Assembly: GCA_018812525.1 (NCBI GenBank)
Contig: JAHJDE010000109.1
Location: 1 to 50,782 of the forward strand
Direction: 5' to 3'
Length of the DNA stretch: 50,782 nucleotides
Source: Gammaproteobacteria bacterium
Lineage (GTDB): Bacteria > Pseudomonadota > Gammaproteobacteria > Chromatiales > Chromatiaceae
How positions within the stretch are numbered: position 1 is the first letter of the stretch; every line of letters begins with the position of its first letter. The position numbers and the translations under genes were made by a program. Below the pieces are notes generated by a model. That model did not search any database. It saw only the letters and a program-made list of their open reading frames with translations, and was not told where the DNA came from. This document shows positions 17,126-27,449 of this stretch, one piece after another.

Positions 17126-18343
17126 TCAAGCCTTGGCCAACTCAAAGGCTTCGTGGAGTGCGCGCACGCCCAATTCCAGATATTTCTCATCGATGACAAC
17201 GGAGATCTTGATCTCGGAGGTGGAGATCATACGGATATTGATCCCCTCCTTGGCCAGGGTACCGAACATCTGGCCGGCGATGCCCGCATGGGAACGCATG
17301 CCCACGCCTACCAGGGAGATTTTGACGATGTTGTCGTCGCCCAGCACCTCGCGGGCATTCAGGCCCCTGGCAATCTCTTCCAGGATTGCCAGGGCCTTGC
17401 GGTAATCGTTGCGGTGGACGGTAAAGGTAAGGTCTGTGGTACCGTCGTGAGAGATGTTCTGGACGATCATGTCCACTTCGATATTGGCCTCGCCGATGGG
17501 GCCAAGGATCTTGAAGGCCACGCCGGGCATGTCGGGTACGCCGCGCACAGTGAGCTTGGCCTCGTCGCGGTTGAACGCGATACCGGAAATCTTTGCCTCT
17601 TCCATCCCGTCTTCCTCAAACGTAATCAGGGTGCCTTCACCCTCCTCGAAGCTGGACAGCACACGGAGGGGCACTTGGTATTTGCCGGCGAACTCGACCG
17701 AGCGGATCTGCAAGACCTTGGAGCCGAGGCTGGCCATCTCCAGCATCTCCTCGAAGGTGATCTTGTCGAGCTTGCGCGCCTTGGGTTCGACGCGGGGGTC
17801 GGTAGTATAGACCCCGTCCACGTCGGTGAAGATCTGGCATTCGTCGGCCTTGAGGGCCGCTGCCATGGCGACCGCCGTGGTATCGGAACCGCCGCGCCCC
17901 AGGGTCGTTATGGCTCCCGACTCGTCGACCCCCTGGAATCCGGCCACCACCACCACGCGGCCGGCGTCGAGGTCGGCGCGCACACGGGCATCGTCGATCT
18001 CCTGGATGCGGGCCTTGTTATAGGCGCTGTCGGTCAGGATGTGGACTTGGGGACCGGTGTAGGAGCGGGCGGGACAGCCGATCTTCTCCAGCGCCATGGC
18101 CAGCAGGGCGATGGTGACCTGCTCGCCGGTGGAGAGGAGCACGTCCAGCTCGCGGGGATTGGGCGGTTCCTGGATCGCCTTGGCCAGATCGACCAGACGA
18201 TTAGTCTCGCCCGACATGGCCGAGACCACCACCAGCATTTGATGGCCCGCGTCGTGGGCCTTCTTCACCTTGGCCGCGACCGATTGGATGCGCTCTACGC
18301 TGCCGACCGAGGTGCCGCCGTATTTTTGAACCAGTAGTGCCAT
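17126..18343 (-). CDS. lysC: Aspartate kinase
   Basis: A 405-residue one-domain aspartokinase; the first step to lysine, threonine, methionine and diaminopimelate. The signature KYGGTSVGS is at residues 7-15, VVAGFQG near 130, and [11 protein letters not shown] near 150. Two C-terminal ACT domains start near residue 265 ([14 protein letters not shown] and [16 protein letters not shown]). No lysine riboswitch fold is evident in the 112 bases before the gene. Aspartokinase upstream of csrA is common in gammaproteobacteria. Confidence 0.97.
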   Translation of the reverse strand: MALLVQKYGGTSVGSVERIQSVAAKVKKAHDAGHQMLVVVSAMSGETNRLVDLAKAIQEPPNPRELDVLLSTGEQVTIALLAMALEKIGCPARSYTGPQVHILTDSAYNKARIQEIDDARVRADLDAGRVVVVAGFQGVDESGAITTLGRGGSDTTAVAMAAALKADECQIFTDVDGVYTTDPRVEPKARKLDKITFEEMLEMASLGSKVLQIRSVEFAGKYQVPLRVLSSFEEGEGTLITFEEDGMEEAKISGIAFNRDEAKLTVRGVPDMPGVAFKILGPIGEANIEVDMIVQNISHDGTTDLTFTVHRNDYRKALAILEEIARGLNAREVLGDDNIVKISLVGVGMRSHAGIAGQMFGTLAKEGINIRMISTSEIKISVVIDEKYLELGVRALHEAFELAKA

Positions 18344-18455
18344 TGCCCTTCGTTCGTTTGTTCAATCCGCGCCCCAGGGGGCGAATAAAGAAGCGGCGTA
18401 TTAAACAACATTCCCCGTTTCGGATAAAGGACCGGATTACCGGACAGTAATCGGC

Positions 18456-21400
18456 CTAATCCACCCAAACCCGCGCATTGCGGAACAACCGCAGCCAGGG
18501 GCCGTCCTCGCCCCACTCAGGGGGGCGCCAGGAGTGCTGGACGGCACGGAAGACGCGCTCGGGGTGCGGCATCATGACCGTGATCCGGCCGTCCCGGTTG
18601 CAAAAGCCGGTGAGCCCAGCGGGGGAGCCGTTGGGGTTGGCGGGATAACGCAGGGCGGGTTCGCCCCGATTTTCCACGAAACGCAGGCTGGCCAAATCCT
18701 GGGCGGCGGCGAGATGGGCTGCATCGCGGAACTCCGCCCTACCCTCCCCGTGGGCGACGGCGATGGGCATGCGGGAACCGGTCATGCCTTGCAGCAGGAT
18801 GGAGGGCGATTCCATGACCTCGACCATCAGGAAGCGGGCCTCGAACTGTTCCGAGCGGTTGCGCACGAAGCGGGGCCAATGATCGGTGCCGGGAATCAGT
18901 TCGTGCAGGTTGGAGAGCATCTGGCAGCCGTTGCAGATACCGAGGCTAAAGCTGTCCGGGCGCTCGAAGAAGGCCTGGAACTGGTCGCGAGCCATCGGAT
19001 TGAACAGGATCGACTTGGCCCAGCCCTCCCCCGCCCCCAGCACGTCGCCGTAGGAGAAGCCGCCGCAGGCGGCCAGTCCCTTGAAACGGTCCAGGGTCAC
19101 GCGGCCCGCGAGGATGTCGGACATGTGGACATCGACGCACTCGAACCCCGCCCGGTCGAAGGCGGCGGCCATCTCCATCTGGCCGTTGATCCCCTGCTCC
19201 CGCAGGATGGCCAGGGACGGCCGTCTGCCCATGGCGATGAAGGGTGCCGCGATGTCGTCCTCCGGGTCGAAGGCCAGGGCGGCATGGAGACCGGGGTCTT
19301 CAGCACTATCGATGCGCTCGAAGGCCTCCTGCGCGCACTCGGGGTTATCGCGCAGGGACTGCATCTGGAAACTGGTCTCGCTCCAGACCCTGTGCAGCTC
19401 GGTCCTTTCGGCCCGGAAGACCGGGTTTCCGGCGTGGGTGAAGGTCAGATGATCGTCTTCGCCGTGGGTGCCGATGACATGACTGTGGTGGCCCAGCCCC
19501 GCCTCCCGCAGCCGCATCAGGACCTCGTCCGTGTCGCTGTGGCTCACCTGGATCAGCGCCCCCAGCTCCTCGGCGAAGAGGACCGCGAGCGGGTCCTCGC
19601 CCAGCGCGTCCAGCGCGATGGCAAGGCCGCAATGGCCGGCGAAGGCCATCTCGCAGAGGGTGACGAAGAGTCCGCCGTCGGAGCGGTCGTGATAGGCCAG
19701 GATGCGTCCATCCCGCTTCAAGGCCCGCAGCTCGTCGAAGAAGCGAATCAGCATTTCCGGGTCGTCCAGGTCCGGCCCCTGGTGGCCGATCTGGTTGTAG
19801 ACCTGGGCCAGGGCCGAGGCCCCGAGCCGATTACGGCCCTTGCCCAGGTCGATCAGGATCAGGTCCGTATCGCCCATATCGGTGCGCAGCTGAGGGGTCA
19901 GAGTGTCACGCGCATTGCGCACCGGGGCGAAGGCCGAGACGATCAGCGACAGGGGGGCGGTCATGCGCTGCCCGTCCCAGACCGTCTTCATGCTCATGGA
20001 GTCCTTGCCCACGGGCACGGCGATGCCCAGCCGGGGGCAGAGTTCCAGGCCCACCGCCCGCACGGTCTCGTAGAGATTGGCATCCTCGCCGGGATGGCCG
20101 GCGGCGGCCATCCAGTTGGCGGAGAGCTTGATATCGCCGATGCACTCGATATCGGCGGCGGCAATGTTGGTGATGGCCTCGCCGATGGCCATGCGGCCGG
20201 AGGCGGGGGCATCGAGCAGGGCCAGCGGGGTGCGCTCGCCCAAGGCCATGGCCTCACCGTGATAGCCCGCATAGTCAGTAAGGGTGACGGCGCAATCGGC
20301 CACCGGCACCTGCCAGGGACCGACCATCTGATCGCGCGCCACCATGCCGGTGATGCTGCGGTCGCCGATGCTGATGAGGAAGGTCTTGTCGGCCACGGCC
20401 GGCAGGCGCAGCACCCGGAGCGCAGCCTCCTTCAGGTCGATGCCATCCAGGGCCAGCTCGGGCTTGTGGAAGGGGCGGTGATGCACATCCCGCAACATGC
20501 GCGGGGGCTTGCCGAACAGCAGCGGCAGGGGCATATCGATGGGGCTGTTCTCGAAATGGCCGTCACCCAGCACCAGGCGCTCGTCCTCGGTGGCAGAGCC
20601 GACCACGGCGAAGGGGCAGCGCTCCCGCTCGCAGATGGCCGTGAACTCGTCCAGGCGCTCGGCGTCGATGGCCATCACATAGCGTTCCTGGGACTCGTTG
20701 CACCAGATCTCCATGGGCGACATGCCTCGGTCGCCGCTGGGCACGGCCCGCAGCTCAAACTTCCCGCCACGGCCGGCGTCATGGACCAGCTCCGGCAGGG
20801 CATTGGAGAGCCCACCCGCGCCCACGTCGTGGATAAAAAGGATGGGATTGGCCTCGCCCCGCGCCCAGCAACGGTCGATGACCTCCTGGCAGCGCCGTTC
20901 CATCTCGGGATTGGCGCGCTGTACCGAGGCAAAGTCCAGGTCCTCGGCCGATGACCCGGAGGCCATGGAGGAAGCCGCGCCCCCGCCCAGACCGATCAGC
21001 ATGGCCGGGCCGCCCAGGACCACCAGGGGGGTCTCCGCCGGGAAGGACCGCTTCTCGATATGCTGCTCGCGGATATTGCCCAGCCCCCCGGCCAGCATGA
21101 TCGGCTTGTGGTAGCCGCGCAGCTCCTCACCGTCCGGCCCCGGTACGCGCTCCTCGTAGGTGCGGAAGTAGCCGCAGAGATTGGGGCGGCCGAACTCGTT
21201 GTTGAAGGCGGCAGCGCCGATCGGCCCCTCCAGCATGATATCCAGGGCCGAGACGATACGGTCCGGCTTGCCGAAGTCCCGCTCCCAGGGCTGCCCATGG
21301 CCGGGGATGCGCAGATTGGAGACCGAGAAGCCCGTGAGCCCCGCCTTGGGCTTGGCCCCGCGCCCGGTTGCCCCCTCGTCGCGGATCTCGCCGCCGGAAC

Positions 21401-22334
21401 CCGTGGCGGCGCCCGGATCGGGGGAGATGGCGGTGGGGTGGTTGTGGGTCTCCACCTTCATCAGGAGATGGATGGCCTCGTCGGAATAGCCATAAACCCC
21501 GCTGACGGGATCGGGCAGGAAACGCTGCCCGCGATGACCGGCGATGACGGCGGCGTTGTCCTTGTAGGCCGAGAGCACCCCCTCGGGGGCCTGCTCGGTG
21601 GTGTTACGGATCATACCGAACAGGGAGTGATCGCGCGGCTCGGCGTCGATGACCCAGCCGGCGTTGAAGATCTTGTGGCGGCAATGCTCCGAGTTCGCCT
21701 GGGCGAACATCATCAGCTCCACATCGGTGGGGTTGCGGCCCAGGGCCTGGAAGCTCTCCACCAGATAGTCGATCTCGTCGGAGGACAGGGCCAGCCCCAG
21801 CTCCCCATCGGCCTTGGCCAGGGCCTCGCGCCCGCCGCCCATGACATCGACGCTGATACAGGGCCTGGGCTCCGCATGACTGAACAGCATCCCGGCCTCG
21901 CCCGTCTCGCGCCAGACCCGCTCGGTCATACGGTCGTGCAGCAGGGCCGCGCCCCTGTCGATCTCGTCCTCCGACAGACGGACATTCTCCCCGCTGAGGT
22001 AATAGGCGATACCGCGCTCCAGCCGCTCGATCTTCAACAGACCGCAGTTGCGGGCGATATCGGTCGCCTTCGACGACCAGGGCGAAATGGTCCCCGGACG
22101 GGGGGTTACCAGCAGCAGATCGCCTTCCGGCGGGTGCGCCGACAGGCTGGGTCCGTAGCGGAGCAGCCGCGCCAGCACCAGCTTCTCATCCTCTCCCAGA
22201 GACTGGCTCAACTCCGCGAAGTGCATGAACTCGGCATAGACCCCAACCGGCCGCCCGAGGGCATCGGAGACCCGGCGTTCCAGCTTGTTCAATCGGAAAT
22301 CGGAAAAGGCGGGCGCGCCACGAAGGATAAGCAT
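18456..22334 (-). CDS. purL: Phosphoribosylformylglycinamidine synthase
   Basis: The large single-chain PurL, which makes FGAM from FGAR, glutamine and ATP in purine synthesis. I start at ATG 22334 ([19 protein letters not shown]), giving 1292 residues, the usual length; the open frame runs 36 codons further up without homology. Visible parts are the N-terminal PurS-like domain, the linker with [12 protein letters not shown] (near residue 212), two AIRS-like halves ([19 protein letters not shown] near 314; GKDSMSMKT near 780), and a C-terminal class I glutamine amidotransferase with nucleophile in GICNGCQML and catalytic HGEGRAEF. No PurR box was recognised. Confidence 0.97.
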   Translation of the reverse strand: MLILRGAPAFSDFRLNKLERRVSDALGRPVGVYAEFMHFAELSQSLGEDEKLVLARLLRYGPSLSAHPPEGDLLLVTPRPGTISPWSSKATDIARNCGLLKIERLERGIAYYLSGENVRLSEDEIDRGAALLHDRMTERVWRETGEAGMLFSHAEPRPCISVDVMGGGREALAKADGELGLALSSDEIDYLVESFQALGRNPTDVELMMFAQANSEHCRHKIFNAGWVIDAEPRDHSLFGMIRNTTEQAPEGVLSAYKDNAAVIAGHRGQRFLPDPVSGVYGYSDEAIHLLMKVETHNHPTAISPDPGAATGSGGEIRDEGATGRGAKPKAGLTGFSVSNLRIPGHGQPWERDFGKPDRIVSALDIMLEGPIGAAAFNNEFGRPNLCGYFRTYEERVPGPDGEELRGYHKPIMLAGGLGNIREQHIEKRSFPAETPLVVLGGPAMLIGLGGGAASSMASGSSAEDLDFASVQRANPEMERRCQEVIDRCWARGEANPILFIHDVGAGGLSNALPELVHDAGRGGKFELRAVPSGDRGMSPMEIWCNESQERYVMAIDAERLDEFTAICERERCPFAVVGSATEDERLVLGDGHFENSPIDMPLPLLFGKPPRMLRDVHHRPFHKPELALDGIDLKEAALRVLRLPAVADKTFLISIGDRSITGMVARDQMVGPWQVPVADCAVTLTDYAGYHGEAMALGERTPLALLDAPASGRMAIGEAITNIAAADIECIGDIKLSANWMAAAGHPGEDANLYETVRAVGLELCPRLGIAVPVGKDSMSMKTVWDGQRMTAPLSLIVSAFAPVRNARDTLTPQLRTDMGDTDLILIDLGKGRNRLGASALAQVYNQIGHQGPDLDDPEMLIRFFDELRALKRDGRILAYHDRSDGGLFVTLCEMAFAGHCGLAIALDALGEDPLAVLFAEELGALIQVSHSDTDEVLMRLREAGLGHHSHVIGTHGEDDHLTFTHAGNPVFRAERTELHRVWSETSFQMQSLRDNPECAQEAFERIDSAEDPGLHAALAFDPEDDIAAPFIAMGRRPSLAILREQGINGQMEMAAAFDRAGFECVDVHMSDILAGRVTLDRFKGLAACGGFSYGDVLGAGEGWAKSILFNPMARDQFQAFFERPDSFSLGICNGCQMLSNLHELIPGTDHWPRFVRNRSEQFEARFLMVEVMESPSILLQGMTGSRMPIAVAHGEGRAEFRDAAHLAAAQDLASLRFVENRGEPALRYPANPNGSPAGLTGFCNRDGRITVMMPHPERVFRAVQHSWRPPEWGEDGPWLRLFRNARVWVD

Positions 22335-22507
22335 GCTGAAACCGTCCGTTGTGGAAAAATCGAGGCGATAGTATCCCACAATAGCCAGAGCAGGGCGCAG
22401 GGGGATGAAGCGCTCCGGGTCGCGGCAATACTTGCGTGTCAACCCTCATGCGTATGGCTCCTTTCCCGCCGGCACACTTGGCTTTGATCGTTCCCATGCG
22501 GAGCCTG

Positions 22508-22579
22508 AAATTACGGTGACACTTTACTAAATGCACTTATTACTAATTAAGTGCATTTAGTAAAGTGTCACCGTAATTT
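22508..22579. repeat. Perfect 32-bp inverted repeat
   Basis: Arms 22508-22539 and 22548-22579 are perfect complements (32 of 32) around an 8-base centre TTACTAAT. The arm begins AAATTACGGTGACACTTTAC. It lies between divergent purL and the toxin-antitoxin-like pair and is much more AT-rich than the flanks. The shape fits a palindromic MITE or REP-like unit of the kind moved by IS200-type REP transposases; no transposase is nearby. Confidence 0.9.
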
Positions 22580-22586
22580 AATCAAC

Positions 22587-22615
22587 TTGACTGCAACCTG
22601 GCTCGGCGCCATTAT
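22587..22615 (+). promoter_or_regulatory. Probable promoter of the toxin-antitoxin-like pair
   Basis: TTGACT (22587-22592) and CATTAT (22610-22615) are 17 bases apart, just after the palindrome and 43 bases before the ATG at 22659. The -35 is good; the -10 is a 4 of 6 match. Confidence 0.5.
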
Positions 22616-22658
22616 GTATTGACGCAACGTAAATACAACAATCTGCGCGGAGCAGGGC

Positions 22659-22955
22659 ATGGCGCTGATCATTTCTGATGGAATAGCGAAGAAACTCACA
22701 GAAAAACATGGCGTCAATCGCGATGAAATCATCCAATGCTTTGCCAACCGGGAAGGCGGCATGTTACTTGACCGCCGCGAAGAACACGCCACCGATCCAG
22801 CCACGCAGTGGTTCGTGGCGGAGACCAACTCCGGCAGGAGGCTGAAGATCGCATTCATGCAGATTGGTCACGATGTTCACGTCAAGACCGCCTACGACGC
22901 CAACAGGGATGAAGTCCGGATTTACAACAAATTTGCCAAGGGGCCGCAACAATGA
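22659..22955 (+). CDS. Small BrnT-like toxin candidate
   Basis: A 98-residue basic/acidic mixed protein preceded by GGAG. The pattern of N-terminal helix, then DRREEHATDPATQWFVAE, RRLKIAFMQ and VHVKTAYDANRDEVRIYNK resembles small proteins often mislabelled ADP-ribosyl-(dinitrogen reductase) hydrolase, and the BrnT ribonuclease shape (ITAY/KTAY then DE-R-IY). It overlaps the following gene by 4 bases, the usual coupling in type II toxin-antitoxin operons. The toxin role is inferred from size, order and partner, not shown. Confidence 0.65.
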   Translation: MALIISDGIAKKLTEKHGVNRDEIIQCFANREGGMLLDRREEHATDPATQWFVAETNSGRRLKIAFMQIGHDVHVKTAYDANRDEVRIYNKFAKGPQQ

Positions 22956-23275
22956 ACCTGACCACAAAAATCACGGGAACCGCCGATGCCTGGGAATCGC
23001 GTCAGCTCGGTGCGGATGAGGACTTTGTAGCGTTGGCCGAAGAGGTCAACCAAGAGATCATCGATCAGTCCCTGGATCTGCGCATGGTTTCCATCCGTCT
23101 GCAAAACTGCCTGCTGGATGACCTGAAGGCCATCGCCAGGCTGCACGGACTGGGCTACCAGCCGCTCATCAAGCAGGTGCTGCAACGCTTTGTGGACGCA
23201 GAGAAGAAACGCCTCTTGCGCAACGCGGCAGCAGAGGTCCCGCAAGCCGAAGAGCAGCAGCGCGCTATCGCCTAA
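22952..23275 (+). CDS. CopG/BrnA-like antitoxin candidate
   Basis: A 107-residue partner of the preceding gene (ATG overlaps its TGA). The core SIRLQNCLLDDLKAIARLHG followed by YQPLIKQVLQRFVD reads as a ribbon-helix-helix motif: a short strand (MVSIRLQ) and two helices. The C-terminal tail is Glu/Ala/Gln-rich and probably disordered. Such proteins bind the toxin and repress their own promoter. BrnA-type antitoxins usually follow brnT, as here. Confidence 0.65.
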   Translation: MNLTTKITGTADAWESRQLGADEDFVALAEEVNQEIIDQSLDLRMVSIRLQNCLLDDLKAIARLHGLGYQPLIKQVLQRFVDAEKKRLLRNAAAEVPQAEEQQRAIA

Positions 23276-23319
23276 CCAAGAACGCGATCACCAGCAAGGT
23301 CCGGCAACACCGGGTTTTT

Positions 23320-23634
23320 CTACGGCGCCAGCAGCGCCAGCAAGACCTCTTTTGTCGCGATGCTGGCAGCGCCAATGACGATGATCGTCAGTATCGCAGT
23401 GCCGTGGCTCGCGCGCCCGTCGAAAGCGGCATGCAGGACCGGCCCATAGCCGTACATGGCCAGGATGATCAGGATACTCGTGCCTCCCCATGGAATGGCC
23501 CCCACCGCAACCAGCATCATCCCCGCCACCCAGATCAGAATCGACATTCCCGCGACGGCCAGCCAAGTTTGGCGAAATCGCCGAAAGTCGCCGTATTTGT
23601 CAAGAACAATCCACAGCAGCGTAGCGCTGGCCAA
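23320..23634 (-). CDS. Short membrane protein, possibly a truncated remnant
   Basis: An open frame of about 104 residues with three hydrophobic segments (WLAVAGMSILIWVAGMMLVAV, SILIILAMYGY, AILTIIVIGAASIATKEVLL). The only start is TTG, and the frame stays open upstream into an unrelated gene fragment, so the true N-terminus may be lost. It converges on the antitoxin gene. I do not recognise the family. Confidence 0.4.
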   Translation of the reverse strand: MASATLLWIVLDKYGDFRRFRQTWLAVAGMSILIWVAGMMLVAVGAIPWGGTSILIILAMYGYGPVLHAAFDGRASHGTAILTIIVIGAASIATKEVLLALLAP

Positions 23635-23649
23635 AATGAGACGGCTACC

Positions 23650-24062
23650 GGAGCAAGGCCAGGTATTCGGGGCGCTTACTGGCCATGAACTTGAAACTGC
23701 GCAGCAGATGTACCAGTTCGTCAGAGGAGACGCCGTAGAGCTTGGCGACCGGTTTGTCGTTTTGCACGAGCAGCTTGTCTTGCGGCTATTACAGTCAGCG
23801 GCAGGTCGGCGCGTTGCACATCGATCAACGGCGAAAGTTTGACGAAATCGCCCCAGCCGGCCGACAGACTGAGCAGCAGCGCATTTTTCGCGAGTTGGGC
23901 GTAATCGGGGTGATTGCGTATCTCGTCATTGTTCGGATGCGGCATCGGCAGGCGGCAGCCCCTCATCGCGTTGGGGCCGCGCACACCGATCTCTCCCGCC
24001 GGCAGGGGCCTGCCCTCCTCGTCCAGGATGCGGATCTCCACATCCCACATCCAGCACCTCCG
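23650..24062 (-). pseudogene. Chimeric gene debris (acyl-CoA ligase piece joined to R-M enzyme piece)
   Basis: Reading the - strand, the upstream part encodes VEIRILDEEGRPLPAGEI then GVRGPNAMRG, the A8-region of an AMP-binding acyl-CoA synthetase. It is joined directly to LPMPHPNNDEIRNHPDYAQ and on to ADLPLTV. After a frameshift comes KLYGVSSDELVHLLRSFKF then MASKRPEYLALLR and a stop. The second part resembles the C-terminus of large Eco57I-type restriction-modification or DNA methyltransferase proteins. Neither piece is functional. The join sits right after the SEDS gene stop. Confidence 0.5.
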
Positions 24063-24090
24063 GGATAGGGAAGCCGCAGCCCGTTCTCCG

Positions 24091-26555
24091 CTACCGCCGA
24101 TACCGCGCACCCGCCGGCAAAGGTATACGCCCAACCAGCCAGCTCCCAACCATCCCAAACCACAACGCCGGCAGCGCCTGGGCCAGCATGTGACTGTTGC
24201 CGCTGGAGAGCCAGGTCATGGGCTGTCCCATGACAGGCAACAGCCCCAATACATTGCCCCAGGAGATGCCCCAATGGGCAAACTGCATCCAGGCCAGGCC
24301 GAACAGCAGCCCTCCCAGCCAGAACAGCCCGCGGGCCTCCATGGCATCGGGCGCGCCGCGCATCAGCCGCCCCGCAAGGATCAACAGCACGCCCAGCCAC
24401 AGGGCCTGCGCCGTGATCAAGACGAGGCCGGCCAACCCACCGAACCGGTTGAGCAGGAACGACGCAATGAAGTCATTCTGCACCGCCGGGAGACTCATTA
24501 CCTCACGATTGGGGCCGAACCAAGCGGAAACCCCGGTCCAACCCCCTTCCCGCCCCCGCATCAACCCCTGGATCAATTGGTCCCCGCTGTGCCGGTTGCC
24601 CCAGGGGTCCGACCAGACCCGGAAGCGATCCGCCTGGGGCAAGACGCTCAGATAATCCGGCGGGTGATGCCATATCCAGGCCGCAGCGGCAATCACCAGC
24701 GCGAGGGGCATCCCCACCAGCAGCAGACGGCGCGACCATGTGGCCAAAGGACGCGGAATCAGCGGGCTCGGGGCCAGAATCCACAGAAAAGGGAGCGCCA
24801 GGGAGAGCAGGATGACCGCCGGCGAGTTGTCATGCACCCCGAACATGATCACCACCGCGCCGAAGGCGAACACCCCGGCCAGGGCCAAGGCAGCCCCTAG
24901 ATGCTGGCCGCGCCGACTGCGATAGTCGCGGGTGTCCCGTCGCCGCAGCCAGTGGAGGTGAGTAAGGCCGGAGGCAAGCAGGAAGATCAGCACGAACTTG
25001 GCGAACTCCACCGGCTGTGCCCAGCCCAGCCCCTGCTCGTCCCCCACCAGAAACTGCATCACCAGCAACGCGCTCACCGTTAAAAGGCCGGCCCCCTTGG
25101 CCACGCCGATCAGGCCGCGATTGGCCAAGGCGCGGGTGGCCAGCCCACGCCAGACCCCATCGGGTAGCCAGGCGGCAAGGGCGACCACCAACGGCATCAG
25201 GGTCAGAACACGCAGATGGCCGGAGGCGTAGGCAAGCCACTGGGTATTGGCCGCCCCGGCGGCCAACTGCACCAGGTCGATGGCCCCGATCCCCGCAAGG
25301 CAAAGTCCCAACAGCCAGACCAACCCGGCCTCCCTCGCCAATCGCCCCTGGCGCCAAAGCTGTAGCGAGACCACCAGCCATGCCAAGGCGCAGATCGCCA
25401 TTGCACGGCCCAAATCGGCGGCCATGGCATCCCAACCCCCGGTGGCCGTCCAGGCCAGCAACCAAAGGGGCAAGGTGAAAACCCACATGCGCCAAAGCCC
25501 CACGGGGTTTCCCTGCACCCCCTGGAGCGCCTGGAGAAAGAGCGCGAAGAGCAGCGACGCCACCAACAGCATGGCCCCCACCGCCAGCCCCTGGCCGCCA
25601 GGAAGCCCCCAGGGCGCGGCGCCGATCCAGCCCGCAGCCCGATGCGCCACGGCCACACCCTCCGGCAAGGGCCGCCCGGACTCCTCGACAAAGGAGGCCG
25701 GCAGATTGCGCACAGGCTCCAGGGTCAGCCGCTGGGCATCGAAGGAGACCCGGAACCAGGTCCGGCCCAGCACCAGCCGCTCCACCCGCCCCTCGGGGCC
25801 ATCCAGCGGCAAGGATTGGGAGCGCAGCCGCTCCGGGTCCGCCTCCCCGGCCCGCCGCAGCTCCTCCCGCACCCCCTCGCCGAGGTTGCCGAGCCAGAAC
25901 CGTCCACCCCGCCAATAGACACGGATCGCCAGCGGGGGCGCCCCGTCCAGCCCCCAGCGATCCAGGCACTGGACCTGCCCGCCGAGGGTAAAGAGCGCCA
26001 TCTCCTCCTGCTCGCGCCAGTGACGCAGCGACCAGCGTAGCCGCACCCCGGCGTCCCGCAACCACGCCCAATCGCGACATCCCAGAAAGGCGGGGCGCCG
26101 GCAGGACGACAGCCTACCATCCCGCCAAGTCGCCCGCTCCCCGTCGTCCGCCTCCAACACCAGTCCCTGGACATCGTCCGCTGCGATCACCCGCAGCTCC
26201 CGTCGATCCAGGCGAAGGGAATCACCCGCCTGAAGCGTCCAGCGACGCAACAGCCGGGTCCGTACCTTGTCGGTACGGGCATCCACATGGCGCCCCTCGG
26301 CGAGGTTGACAATCTCCCAAGCCCCTTTTTGGTCCCGGCTCACCCGCAGGTGGGGGGAGGCAATGGAACGGTCATACTCCGGCATCCCCAGGGACTCCCG
26401 CCCCAAGGCCACCGCCCCCCCGGCGGCAACGCCACCGCCACCCGCTCTACCATCCAGATACCAGGCGCGGCGCCGATCAACCGCATCCCCAGCAAGACAA
26501 AAAGCCCCCACAGACCGATGGCCAGCAGCGGCAACCCCCTATCGAGCCACGGCAT
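24091..26555 (-). CDS. SEDS (FtsW/RodA-like) glycosyltransferase with N-terminal FHA module, frameshifted
   Basis: A probable peptidoglycan polymerase. From ATG 26555 (6 bases after GGAGG, overlapping the PBP end by 17 bases) an N-terminal membrane helix is encoded (LPLLAIGLWGLFVLLGM). The frame is then lost at a C7 run at 26415-26421. Adding one base joins it to LGRESLGM-PEYDRSIASPHLRVSRD, which looks like an FHA phosphothreonine-binding domain. From residue 290 about ten membrane helices follow; QNDFIASFLLNRFGG and GQPMTWLSSGNSHML match FtsW/RodA, though the usual G-Q-x-L-P-F-x-S-Y-G is altered. The adjacent transpeptidase supplies the partner enzyme. Confidence 0.75.
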
Positions 26556-27449
26556 CGCCACCCTCCCACTGTTTCAGGATACGCGCCACCACCTCGCCGC
26601 ACAGGCGCCCCCCTGTGTGTTCCCGAGCGTCCGGCAGATGGGTCAAGGCGCAGGCGAAGGCAATCTCCGGCTCATCCTTCCCCAGCGACTGCCGCCAACC
26701 GACGAACCAAGCGGAATACAAGGCCCCATGCCCGCCGCCCCTCTCCCGAGTCAGCGCCGTGCCGGTCTTGCCGAAGGTCCGGCAGCGCCCCTCGGGATAC
26801 TCACGCTTAAAGGTCTTGGCCGCCGTGCCGGTCTCCGGCACCGCCTTCATGCCCTGGCGCAGCAGTCCGAGCAGCCCTTGGTCCAGGGCCAGATCGCAGG
26901 CCTCCGGGGCCTGCGCCGCGGAGCCCTCCCAGGCCCGCAACAGCGTCGGCTGGGGCAGCTTGCCGGTGGCGATGGCCGCGACCACCCGCGCCATCTGCAA
27001 CGGGGTAGCGCGCACCCCCTGGCCGAAGGCATTCTGCGCCAGCCGCTGCATCGACGCCCCCAATTTTGGATCGCCCAGATCCAGGCCCCCAGATTGTCCC
27101 TGGGCACCCCGCCGATCTCCGGGAACAGCCCGAGGGGCGGCCCAAAGCCCAGGGTACGGGCCTGACGGAAGAGGAAAGTATCCGGTCCACCGGAAGAGAG
27201 ATTGCCGGCGTCCATCGCCTCCGCCAGCCGCATGAACCAGATGTTCAACGAATCCCGCACCGCCTCTCGCAACCCGAGGGTGGTGGAGGTCTGCGGCGAG
27301 GCATCACAGCCGGCATCGCGTAAAAAGTAGACGGGACCGACCGAGTTGGAAAGCGGCCCCTTGCCGAAATTGCACACCTCCTTCGATACCCCCTTCGGCT
27401 GGTAACAGGCATCGCCCATCACTATCCCGGTACGGCGGGCAAACTCCGC
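26539..27449 (-). pseudogene. Penicillin-binding protein, C-terminal part in two frames
   Basis: Continuation of the PBP that starts at 28968. After the first frameshift (G6 run 27450-27455) the sequence goes on with AEFARRTGIVMGDACYQPKG and DSLNIWFMRLAEAMDAG. A second frameshift at the C5 run 27086-27090 leads into LDLGDPKLGASMQRLAQN, then GQGVRATPLQMARVVAA. The third transpeptidase motif is seen as FGKTGTALTRE (near 26755-26790). All parts expected of a PBP transpeptidase domain are present if one base is removed at the first site and one is added at the second. Either sequence errors or real inactivation explain this. Confidence 0.7.

Noticed and set aside
18344..18455. Lysine riboswitch before lysC
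   Set aside because: The space is only 112 bases and I could not recognise the conserved junction elements.
18534..20954. 806-residue + strand open frame
   Set aside because: It lies fully inside purL on the other strand, has no family motif, and its composition is that expected from the complement of a GC-rich gene.
23721..24158. 145-residue - strand open frame as one gene
   Set aside because: Its parts belong to different protein families and it overlaps the end of the SEDS gene; described as debris instead.
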